A DNA stretch of 64,000 nt, from positions 124,001 to 188,000 of the forward strand of contig DBFVEH010000003.1 of assembly GCA_048526005.1 (NCBI GenBank), written 5' to 3'. Source of the DNA: QALR01 sp900552255. GTDB lineage: Bacteria > Bacillota > Clostridia > Oscillospirales > CAG-272. Shown piece by piece: positions 33,759-41,773 of this stretch. The notes beneath the pieces were generated by a model. The model ran no database searches, was not told where the DNA came from, and saw only the letters and a program-made list of their open reading frames with translations. How positions within the stretch are numbered: position 1 is the first letter of the stretch; the number at the start of each line of letters is the position of its first letter. The position numbers were made by a program, and so were the translations under genes.

Positions 33759-35581
33759 GAGCGTTCACCTCCCAGTTTGTCGGCGCCGCAGCCGTTGCAG
33801 GTCTCGCGGCAGTTTTTTGTCGGAATCGCTTTGTGGGCGCGGTGCCGTTCGCGCAGCAGAAATTTTTTGTCAACGCCGATGTCGATGTTGTCCCACGGCA
33901 GAATCTCGTCCTCCCCAAATTCCCGATTCGCGTAAAAGGCAGGATCGATTCCCACGGAGGCAAAAACCTCAAGCCATTTCTCATAATCGAAATGCTCGTC
34001 CCAGCTGTCAAACCGCATCCCCATACGGTGCGCTTCGGCGAGCGCTGCATTCAGCTTCCGGTCTCCCCTTGCGAATACCGCCTCGATGCGGCTGACGCGG
34101 GCGTCATGATAATTGTATTTGATCTTCCGGTCTGTGATTTTGCCCGTAAGATACCTCTGCTTTTCCGCGAGCGTCTCCATATCGCACTGCGGCTCCCATT
34201 GGAACGGCGTGAACGGCTTCGGGATGAAGCAGGCGGCGGATATCGTCACGCCGGGCGCCTTTTTCGGCCGGCCAGGCGTGCGATAATACTCGTCGATCAC
34301 GCTTTCGGCAAGCCCGGCGATGCCGTCGAGATCCTCATTCGTCTCCGTCGGAAGTCCCTGCATAAAGTACAGCTTGACCTGCGATTTTCCGCCCTCGAAC
34401 GCCACGCGGCAGGCGCGCAGCAGGTCTTCTTTTTTCACATTTTTGTTGATGACGTCGCGCAGCCGCTGGGTCCCCGCCTCCGGCGCGAAGGTGAGCGAGC
34501 CGGTGCGCACGGTGGAGATTTTATCCATCAGCTCCTTGGTGAAGCTGTCCACGCGCAGGGACGGCAGAGAGAGAGAAATCTTGCGTTCATCCGTCCATGC
34601 GAGCAGCTCGTCCGTGAGCGTTTCGATACAAGAATAGTCGCTGATGCTGAGCGACGACAGCGTCAGCTCGTCATAGCCGGTCGCGTCGGCAAGCGTCATC
34701 GCCGCTTCGCACAGCACCTTGGGCGATTTTTCCCGCACCGGACGCCATACCATGCCCGCCTGACAGAAGCGGCAGCCGCGGATGCACCCTCGGTAGACCT
34801 CCAGCGTGATTTTATCCTGCACTGTCTGAATGAACGGCATGACCAGCGTTTTCGGATACGGAGCCTTGTCCATATCCTTTACAATCCGTTTTCTGATGGT
34901 CACAGGAATGTCGTCATACTTCGGCGAAACGGAAGAGATCGTGCCGTCCCCGTGATAGGAGACCTCATAAAGAGACGGTACATAAATTCCCTCGATTTTT
35001 GCCGCCTCATGCAGAAACGCCGCCTTCCGGAAGCCCTGCTTTTTGTGCTCCTTATAAAGGGAAACCAGCTCGCAGATGACCTCCTCGCCCTCTCCGATCA
35101 TAAATAAATCGAAGTAATCGGCGATCGGCTCCGCGTTATAGGTGCAGGGACCGCCGCCCACGACGACCGGCGCATCGTCTCCCCGTTCCGCGGCCAAAAG
35201 CGGGATTCCGGCAAGCTCCAGCATATTTAATACATTTGTATAGCAAAGCTCATATTGGAGCGAAAAGCCGACGATATCGAATTCCGAAACCGGGTCGCCG
35301 CTTTCATGCGCCCAAAGCGGAATGTGCTCCTCGCGCATGCAGGCCTCCATATCCACCCACGGCGCATACGCGCGCTCGCACCATGTATCCGCTCTCGCGT
35401 TCAGAACGTCGTATAAAATCCTCACGCCGAGATTGGACATGCCGATCTCATAGGTATCGGGAAAGCAGAACGCGAACCGGACGTCCACCGCATTTTTATC
35501 CTTGACGATCTGCCCCCATTCTCCGCCCGTGTACCGCGCGGGCTTTTCCACCTTTTTCAAGATTCTTTCCGGTATTTTCAA
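33734..35581 (-). CDS. B12-binding-type radical SAM protein (TIGR03960 family)
   Basis: Protein of 615 residues with an N-terminal cobalamin-binding-like domain (FCFPDTYEIGMSNLGVRILY near 38) and a radical SAM core. Cys266, Cys270 and Cys273 in RGCIRGCRFC bind the [4Fe-4S] cluster that splits S-adenosylmethionine. The C-terminus adds a Cys-rich knuckle (NCRETCNGCGADK). The start is TTG with GGAGGG upstream; no better start fits. Substrate unknown; it probably works with the DUF2344 partner, perhaps on RNA. Confidence 0.9.
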   Translation of the reverse strand: MKIPERILKKVEKPARYTGGEWGQIVKDKNAVDVRFAFCFPDTYEIGMSNLGVRILYDVLNARADTWCERAYAPWVDMEACMREEHIPLWAHESGDPVSEFDIVGFSLQYELCYTNVLNMLELAGIPLLAAERGDDAPVVVGGGPCTYNAEPIADYFDLFMIGEGEEVICELVSLYKEHKKQGFRKAAFLHEAAKIEGIYVPSLYEVSYHGDGTISSVSPKYDDIPVTIRKRIVKDMDKAPYPKTLVMPFIQTVQDKITLEVYRGCIRGCRFCQAGMVWRPVREKSPKVLCEAAMTLADATGYDELTLSSLSISDYSCIETLTDELLAWTDERKISLSLPSLRVDSFTKELMDKISTVRTGSLTFAPEAGTQRLRDVINKNVKKEDLLRACRVAFEGGKSQVKLYFMQGLPTETNEDLDGIAGLAESVIDEYYRTPGRPKKAPGVTISAACFIPKPFTPFQWEPQCDMETLAEKQRYLTGKITDRKIKYNYHDARVSRIEAVFARGDRKLNAALAEAHRMGMRFDSWDEHFDYEKWLEVFASVGIDPAFYANREFGEDEILPWDNIDIGVDKKFLLRERHRAHKAIPTKNCRETCNGCGADKLGGERSCCPSLRK

Positions 35582-35600
35582 GGGAATCCCTCCATTATAT

Positions 35601-35634
35601 TGATGTATAAAATATTTTATCCGTCTGTATTATT
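35601..35634 (-). repeat. AT-rich intercistronic repeat, copy C
   Basis: Lies directly after the addB stop. It contains ATAAAATATTTTATCCGTCT at 35607-35626, identical to copy A at 8042-8061. Confidence 0.6.
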
Positions 35635-38600
35635 TGCTGCCTGTCCGGCAGACGGGACGCATTTTGCAGTATTCGCACGGACTTTTCCCGTTCACGACAA
35701 GCGGCCTTGCGCAGGCGGCGCCGCGCCGCAGCTCATCGGCATAACGGAGCACCGTCTGCGTGACCTCCCGCTTTAACTCCGTGAACGCGTCAAGGCCGAT
35801 GAGAGAGGATTTTTCTTTCGCGAGATCGCCCGCCTTCACGGGAATGAATACGCCCTCAAGCGCGGGCTCCATCGCGCGCAGGATCTCCTCGTTTTTGAGA
35901 AAAAGACCGCTCGTGCGGATTTCCACGTTCTCCCCTCCGACATCGCCGCCGATCTTCAGGTCGACCTGCGGCGGCTTCACGCCGGAATAAAGGACGCCGG
36001 CGGGCAGGACCTCGCGTCCGTAACGCCGTGCGCCGTTCTCCCACAGGGAGAACAGATACAGAAGCATCTGCATGTCGAGTCCGAGCCTCACGTTTCGGAT
36101 ATCGAACGTCTTTTCCCCCGTCTTATAATCGACGACGCGCAGATAAAGCCTGCCCTCGCCGTCCTCATAGGCGTCCACCCGGTCGATCTTGCCGCGAAGC
36201 TCGACCGAAACGCCGTCCCCCTCAAGCTTCATCGGCAGAACGGACTCCCCGCCTTGACCGACGGTCAGCTCAAAGTCGCATGGACGGAACGCGGACGTCT
36301 CAAATTCCGCCTTCAGCCGCCCGGCGAACAGCTCCGCGCTCCGGCACAGATAACCGAACAGATGGCGGAACCTTTCAGGCAGCGCGGACGGTTCCTTATG
36401 AAAGACCGACATAATATAAGCTTCGGCGATCTTCCGGATTTCCTGCGAAAGCTCGCCCTCTCCGTCTGCGGCGATCCATTCCACTGTCTTTTCAAGGATC
36501 CCGTGCATAAAGCTCCCGATATCGACGGCGCCGAAGCTCGCCGGCAGGTTGTCCCGCAGCTTTAACTCATATTCGCAGAAATAGGAAAAATTGCATTTGA
36601 TGTACTTTTCGAGCCTTGTGTAGCTCGTCGAAAGCCTGCCGCCGAAGAGCTCCTCCGCGCTTTCGGGAGAAAGCCGGCAGTTCGCGGCGGAAAGCGGCGT
36701 TTTCGCATATTTCAGCTTTTCCGCATAGACGGGGTCCGCCTCATAGTATTCACGCAGCGCGCGCCCGAGCTTTTCGGGAAAGGAGAGCGCATGCTCAAAG
36801 GACGCAGCCCTGCTTTCAATCAAATCGCTTTTTGGGGACAGTTCAAAATCGACGGCCGCAAGCGCCGGAAACAGCGCGCATATCCGCTTTACACCGCCGG
36901 ATTCCCGCTGCTCCGAGCCGGAAAGCCCATAGTGGGAATAACTGATGTAAAGCCGCTCCGAAGGCAGGGCGGCGGCGCGGTAAAAATAGAAAAGCTCCTC
37001 CGAAACCCGCCGCTGCGTCCGGTCGGTGAGCTCCACGCCCCGCTCCTTCAGCTGTGCCTTTTCGTATTCGGAGAACAGTCCGTCCTCCCCTACCCGCTGC
37101 GGGAAAACGCCCTCGTTTGCACCGAGCAGATAGACATATTTCGGTCTGCCCGGCACCGTTTCGGACGCCGACGAGACCGTGACCTCGTCCACCGAGGTCG
37201 GGATCTTTCCGATATCCGTCTCCGAAAGAATGACCGAAAGCATTTGAGAAAGCTCTGCGGTCTGCGCCGCCGTCTCACCCGAGGTCACGACAAGCTGGTC
37301 GAGCGCTCCGCAGAACACGTTCCAAAGCTGAACGGTCTCGGACGCCGCGGCCATGTCGCCGCGCTCCTTTTCCGCCTCCGCCCGCGCCGACAGCGCCTCC
37401 GGAACACCGAGCCCCGAAAGAAAATCGAAAAGCAGCGCCGCGCGCTCCCGCACGGTATGAACGGCGCGCTGTGCGGCCGCGAACGCTTTCAGCGGCGAAA
37501 TCACCCGCCCGCGGATATCCGCAAGCATGGCAAGCTCCGCCTCATCCGACGCGGAAAGCGGCGCGCCGTATCCGCGCGGATTCATATTCCACGGGTCGTC
37601 GCCCGTAAACATCCTGCCGCGGATATTCCACTTCTGTATGTAATTTTCAAATAGGCTCACTTCGTCCGGCGTGACGCCGGTAAGCCCCGTTTTGATATAG
37701 GCGATGACGTCCTCGCCGCGAAAGCCCCTCTCCAATATCGCGAAAGCGGAAAAAATCAGCTTGACGAGCGGCTTTTCGGAAATCTCCTTTCGCGAGGAAA
37801 GAAAACACGGAATCCCGTATTTCCGGAAAACGGCGTCCACGACGCCCTCCGCCTGCGCGGTATCGCGGACGATGACGGAAATCTCCCGATACCTTGCGCC
37901 GCCGCGTATGAGCCGGCAGATATCGAGCGCCGCCGCCTCCGACTCCGCAAACGCATTCGCCGCGCGAACAAGCCGGATATGCTCCGGCACGTCCCGCCAA
38001 ACGGCGCGCGCATGTCCCGTTCCCGCGATATTTTCGGAAAGAAAGGCAAGCTCCGCGCTGCGGTATCGCTTGGCGCTTCTGAGAAAAATCTCGCGGACAG
38101 GCACGCCCGTGCGCTGCGCTGTGCGGCGCAGACGGCGATCTGTCTCAAAAAGGATTCCGGAAGAAGCGCCGTCCGCGTCGTCGGGAAGATAGGAAAGCGT
38201 TATGTATACGTCGTCTGCGCCGGACATCATATTTTCAAGAACGTCGTACTGCTGCGCCGAAAACGAGGTAAAGGAATCGATAAAAACGGTGCTGCCGGCA
38301 AAAAAGCCGCCTCCTCTCAAAAGCGCCGCGGCCTTGGAAAGAATCCCGTCGGGATCCTCCCATTTCGCGGCGATCTCAGCGTCGAAAGCCGCGAAGATCA
38401 CGGCGAGATCGGAGGTCTTTGTCCGGATCGGCAAGTGTTCGTCAAAAAAACCGGAAGCGCGGTCGAGCTCCGCCGGCGAGATCTTGTCCTGATAGAGCGC
38501 GGAACGCGCCGCCGTCAGCTTCTCGATCATGCCGAAGCCGGACGCCTCGCCATATTCTTTGAGTGCAGGCGAGAGCGCGCGCAGGACGTTCCGCATGACG

Positions 38601-38857
38601 AGCTTTTTCGCACCGGAGCCGATATAATCCGCACACAAGCCGCCGTATCTGCGGAAAACATAGTTGCAGAGGCGCCCGAAGGTGATAACGTCAATGTTTC
38701 CCGCGCCGGAAAGCTCCGCCGCCCGGCTTTCCGCCGCAACCGCTTCCCTGTCGGGGACAAGCAGATACACATGTCCGCGCTCCGCCGTCTCTTCCATTCG
38801 GGAAAAAATCCAATCGCTTTTACCCGAACCGCTTTTGCCATAGACAAATCCGACCAC
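35630..38857 (-). CDS. addB: AddB, ATP-dependent helicase/nuclease subunit B
   Basis: Protein of 1075 residues. Walker A-like GKSGSGKSD at 7-15; the C-terminal RecB-type nuclease has LRVVDYKTGEKTFDI near 925; Cys residues near 750 (KCNFSYFCEY) and at the end (CEYCKMRPVC) match the AddB [4Fe-4S] cluster. With AddA it processes double-strand breaks. I chose GTG at 38857, eight bases after GGAGG; the GTG at 38866 overlaps that site. addA, usually adjacent, is not in this window. Confidence 0.92.
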   Translation of the reverse strand: MVGFVYGKSGSGKSDWIFSRMEETAERGHVYLLVPDREAVAAESRAAELSGAGNIDVITFGRLCNYVFRRYGGLCADYIGSGAKKLVMRNVLRALSPALKEYGEASGFGMIEKLTAARSALYQDKISPAELDRASGFFDEHLPIRTKTSDLAVIFAAFDAEIAAKWEDPDGILSKAAALLRGGGFFAGSTVFIDSFTSFSAQQYDVLENMMSGADDVYITLSYLPDDADGASSGILFETDRRLRRTAQRTGVPVREIFLRSAKRYRSAELAFLSENIAGTGHARAVWRDVPEHIRLVRAANAFAESEAAALDICRLIRGGARYREISVIVRDTAQAEGVVDAVFRKYGIPCFLSSRKEISEKPLVKLIFSAFAILERGFRGEDVIAYIKTGLTGVTPDEVSLFENYIQKWNIRGRMFTGDDPWNMNPRGYGAPLSASDEAELAMLADIRGRVISPLKAFAAAQRAVHTVRERAALLFDFLSGLGVPEALSARAEAEKERGDMAAASETVQLWNVFCGALDQLVVTSGETAAQTAELSQMLSVILSETDIGKIPTSVDEVTVSSASETVPGRPKYVYLLGANEGVFPQRVGEDGLFSEYEKAQLKERGVELTDRTQRRVSEELFYFYRAAALPSERLYISYSHYGLSGSEQRESGGVKRICALFPALAAVDFELSPKSDLIESRAASFEHALSFPEKLGRALREYYEADPVYAEKLKYAKTPLSAANCRLSPESAEELFGGRLSTSYTRLEKYIKCNFSYFCEYELKLRDNLPASFGAVDIGSFMHGILEKTVEWIAADGEGELSQEIRKIAEAYIMSVFHKEPSALPERFRHLFGYLCRSAELFAGRLKAEFETSAFRPCDFELTVGQGGESVLPMKLEGDGVSVELRGKIDRVDAYEDGEGRLYLRVVDYKTGEKTFDIRNVRLGLDMQMLLYLFSLWENGARRYGREVLPAGVLYSGVKPPQVDLKIGGDVGGENVEIRTSGLFLKNEEILRAMEPALEGVFIPVKAGDLAKEKSSLIGLDAFTELKREVTQTVLRYADELRRGAACARPLVVNGKSPCEYCKMRPVCRTGSK

Positions 38858-38872
38858 CGACGGCACCTCCTT

Positions 38873-39580
38873 TCAAGTAATTTTGACCACGCGCGCCGGT
38901 TCCGCAAGGCCGAACCGCTTCGCCAGTGAAAAATAATAGCTGGTATGAACAAGATACATATTCCGTCCCGCGGCACGCGCGCCGGAAAAGCCGCAGTAAG
39001 CGAGCGAGCGTGAAACGATGATCACGACGCCGTCCTTTGAAAAATCCTCCGCCATGGCCGCAAAATATCCGCTCCCGCGCTTCTTTTTTGGTGCGAACAG
39101 CACATAGAGCCGCCGTCCGGCAAAAATTTTTTCAAAGGCGCGGTTCCACTTCCGGTGCAAAAAGAAGCCGGCGAACGCCGCCACCGCGGAAAAAACAGCC
39201 GCAGCCGGCAGCAGTACCGCAAGGATACCGAGCGTCAGAATCACCTGAGCGCCGATGCCGAGAAACGTGGCGACGCCCGTGATGATGCGCCACAGCTTGG
39301 ACGCAAAAAAGAGATTGCGCACGGCAAAAGAGGTCTTATCGTAAACCCGGAAGGTGCGGCTCGATTTCAGCGACAGCATGAGATATCCGAAATAGGTTCT
39401 CGAACGGGACACCGAGAGATTGCGCACAGCGTCCCGCATGACCGCATCCTCGTTTCCATGCGCCGCAGTGCGGTCGCCGAGCTGCTCCGCCCGGTGACGC
39501 AGATATTCGTTCTCACGCCGAAGCTTCCGGTTTTCCGACCGAAGCCGCCGGAGCTTTTCAGCCATTTCCTTCTCCGTCAA
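38873..39580 (-). CDS. Coiled-coil membrane protein of unknown function
   Basis: Protein of 235 residues. Residues 3-35 form a charged coiled coil (EKLRRLRSENRKLRRENEYL), a hydrophobic region spans about 100-143 (two membrane segments), and the last 85 residues look like a small globular domain (KDGVVIIVSRSLAYCGF). It ends 15 bases before addB, so it is probably co-transcribed with it. The C-terminal part may be a glycosyltransferase fragment, which is only a guess. Confidence 0.6.
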   Translation of the reverse strand: MTEKEMAEKLRRLRSENRKLRRENEYLRHRAEQLGDRTAAHGNEDAVMRDAVRNLSVSRSRTYFGYLMLSLKSSRTFRVYDKTSFAVRNLFFASKLWRIITGVATFLGIGAQVILTLGILAVLLPAAAVFSAVAAFAGFFLHRKWNRAFEKIFAGRRLYVLFAPKKKRGSGYFAAMAEDFSKDGVVIIVSRSLAYCGFSGARAAGRNMYLVHTSYYFSLAKRFGLAEPARVVKIT

Positions 39581-39636
39581 AATTTCACGCCCTTTCCCCG
39601 TTTAATTTGGTTTGGAAAGGCGAAAATTATACGACG

Positions 39637-40446
39637 CTACTTTTCCAGCAGCTTCAAGTTGCGCAAAAGCGGCTCCCTGCCGCGCCACGAAAACGCACGG
39701 CGGCGAAATTCCGTCTCATCCATCCGAGAAAGCCGCTCCTCCGTAAGAACGGAAATCCTGTCCTCATGGAAAAACGCAATCGGCGTCCGCGCACCGGCGG
39801 CCATCGCCGCCTTTGTCAGCGGACATGCGAGCTGGCAGATGTCGCAGCCCCACGCATAGCCGTATTTTTTGAGATAGGCCTGCTCTTCCGCGGAAAGCGC
39901 GCCCTTTTTCTGCGTCACCGCGGAAAGACACTCCATCCCCTCCGATGTCATCGGACAGGCGCGCCGGCATGCGCCGCAGTGCGGGCAGTACGAGGGCGCG
40001 GGCGTTCCTCCGGCAAAGCCCAGCGTCTCCGGCTCCGCCGTGGAGAGGATCTCCGCGACGAACACAAAGGAGCCGTACTTTTCATTGATCAGCATGAAAT
40101 TATCGCCGAGCACGCCGAGCCCCGCCATGGACGCGGCGACATTCTCCTGAATCGGGGACTTGTCCGCAAAGCCGAGAAATCGCTCGCCGAAGCGAGCCTC
40201 CAAGACCGGAATCAAACGCGCGAAAAGTCCCTCGCAATATTCGTGATAATCGCAGGAACGCGCGTAAAAGGAAACGTTCCCCGCCCCGTCGTCCACAAAA
40301 TAAGGAATGAGAAGCATAACCGCCGTTTTGATCCTCTCCGCAGGCACGCCGCGCCGTTCGATGATATCCGGCCGGCGGCAGCTGCAGACGGAAAACGGAA
40401 TCACGCCGAAATATTCTATTTTTTCTTTCTCAAACAGTTCTTTCAT
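39637..40446 (-). CDS. QueG-like protein with two iron-sulfur clusters
   Basis: Protein of 269 residues. Two ferredoxin-type cluster motifs, CPHCGACRRACPM near 181 and CDICQLACPL near 224, follow an N-terminal domain with LLIPYFVDDGAGNVSFYARS near 47. This is the core of epoxyqueuosine reductase QueG, which makes the tRNA base queuosine with cobalamin. It is shorter than classical QueG (about 350-380, with C-terminal HEAT repeats), so it may be a reduced form or a related reductase. No queuosine genes are nearby. Confidence 0.8.
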   Translation of the reverse strand: MKELFEKEKIEYFGVIPFSVCSCRRPDIIERRGVPAERIKTAVMLLIPYFVDDGAGNVSFYARSCDYHEYCEGLFARLIPVLEARFGERFLGFADKSPIQENVAASMAGLGVLGDNFMLINEKYGSFVFVAEILSTAEPETLGFAGGTPAPSYCPHCGACRRACPMTSEGMECLSAVTQKKGALSAEEQAYLKKYGYAWGCDICQLACPLTKAAMAAGARTPIAFFHEDRISVLTEERLSRMDETEFRRRAFSWRGREPLLRNLKLLEK

Positions 40447-40501
40447 ATTCCATGTTCCTTACCCTTTTCCGGCATTTGGCAAACCAAAAAGCAGAAAACA
40501 C

Positions 40502-40900
40502 TCACTTTCCGCCTTTCATGCCGTTTTTCCGTGCTTCTAAATTCGTTTTCAGCCTGTCTGCCAATATGAGGCAGCCGCACTTTGCACAAAGCCGGATGGC
40601 ATACTCCAATAAACGGGCTGCCGAAGCAGCCGGCAGCTCATCTGCATTATCAACCGCCCACCAAGGAAACACCTCGCTAATATGCTCTTTCTCCCCGATC
40701 AAAAACGAATAGCCGATCAGCTTTCCGTCCCGGAACAAAAAAATATATTGAGGCAGCTTATCCCTCACGGATTTTTCCATTTCCCTTTGCAGCGTTTTTC
40801 GCTTTCCGCCGGCAGGACAAAAACCGATAGAAAAAAGTGCCGTCAAGACATGCGCTCTTTCCTTATGCGGAATATCCAAATAATTTATGACCGTTTCCAA
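40502..40900 (-). CDS. Small protein with weak acetyltransferase resemblance
   Basis: Protein of 132 residues read from TTG at 40900, the first possible start after an in-frame stop. IFLFRDGKLIGYSFLIGEKE near 52-71 and AARLLEYAIRLCAKCGCL near 94-111 resemble the central strands and cofactor helix of GNAT enzymes, but the acetyl-CoA loop is not clear. It may be a degraded GNAT. It lies between a QueG-like gene and a true GNAT gene, all minus strand. Confidence 0.5.
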   Translation of the reverse strand: METVINYLDIPHKERAHVLTALFSIGFCPAGGKRKTLQREMEKSVRDKLPQYIFLFRDGKLIGYSFLIGEKEHISEVFPWWAVDNADELPAASAARLLEYAIRLCAKCGCLILADRLKTNLEARKNGMKGGK

Positions 40901-40945
40901 AATAAGCGTTCACTTTCTTTCCACCGAGTCAGAAGTATGCAAGTC

Positions 40946-41506
40946 TCATCTTCCCCTCTTCTCCCAAATCTTCGGCCACATCGTGCCATTGCTGTAAAGC
41001 ACAAAAAAGGCACGGAATTCTTTCCTTGCAAAATCACCGCCCGCGATAAGAATTTCCTGCTCCACACCGCCGAGCTTCATCCGGTATCCGGTTTCCCGAT
41101 ATCCGTTTTTCCGATAAAATGCTTTGCGCCTTTCTCTGACCGTGAGATCAGACGCGCCGCCATCACAAGGCTCGATGGAAACGATGATCTTTTTATCGGG
41201 ATATTTGCTCTTTATTTCCCGCAGAATGGCACTGCCGTATCCTTTCTGCCGAAAGCTTTCACATACCGCCAAAAACATAATAAACACGATTTTCCGGCTC
41301 CTCGCCAGATAAATAAATCCGCACAGGGTATCCCAATCGTAAAAGCCCCAAAACTGCGTATGCCAAAGCTTCGACATCGCCACCATCATCGGAAAAGGCA
41401 TCCGCTCCCTTTTCGGAAATGCGTCAAAATAGATGCGTTTCACATCCGCGCTGTCAAGCCTTACTTTTCTCATTTCAAGCTGCATATATCGCCGCCCCTT
41501 CTGCAT
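40946..41506 (-). CDS. GNAT-family acetyltransferase
   Basis: Protein of 186 residues. FIYLARSRKIVFIMFLAVCE near 67 forms the central strands, RQKGYGSAILREIKSKY near 89-105 is the acetyl-CoA loop and helix, and AFYRKNGYRETGYRM near 132 is the usual closing part. It transfers acetyl groups from acetyl-CoA to an unknown amine. Its start faces the topoisomerase operon across a 267-bp divergent region. Confidence 0.82.
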   Translation of the reverse strand: MQKGRRYMQLEMRKVRLDSADVKRIYFDAFPKRERMPFPMMVAMSKLWHTQFWGFYDWDTLCGFIYLARSRKIVFIMFLAVCESFRQKGYGSAILREIKSKYPDKKIIVSIEPCDGGASDLTVRERRKAFYRKNGYRETGYRMKLGGVEQEILIAGGDFARKEFRAFFVLYSNGTMWPKIWEKRGR

Positions 41507-41537
41507 ATTTCCCTCTAAAAGGGCCGAAAAATTTCCC

Positions 41538-41566
41538 TTGATTCCAAAAAATAGTTGTGTTATAAT
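41538..41566 (+). promoter_or_regulatory. Sigma-A promoter of the topoisomerase operon
   Basis: TTGATT, exactly 17 bases, TATAAT, giving a leader of about 200 bases. The leader has small hairpins TGCGG/CCGCA (near 41587-41601) and CGGCA/TGCCG (near 41608-41623). Confidence 0.75.
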
Positions 41567-41655
41567 ATATTATTAGAGAATAATCTGCGGGTCATCCGCA
41601 TAAACACGGCACAAAATGCCGCATATAAATTATATCAGAAAATTCCGATAAATCA

Positions 41656-41688
41656 ACCGTACAAAAAAACTTATACGGATTTTTTTAC
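41656..41688 (+). terminator. Possible attenuator hairpin in the topoisomerase leader
   Basis: CCGTA (41657-41661) pairs with TACGG (41674-41678), followed by ATTTTTTT. The stem is short, so this is weak. Confidence 0.3.
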
Positions 41689-41773
41689 AGAACGCCTATG
41701 ATCCAATCGATTGCAGGCTCTTTTCCTTTCCACGCCCAATTTCACGCCGCGCAGACGGCAAGAGGAGACGCAA

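Noticed and set aside
33833..35107. Open frame of 424 codons on the plus strand
   Set aside because: Antisense to the TIGR03960 radical SAM gene; composition is typical of an antisense frame.
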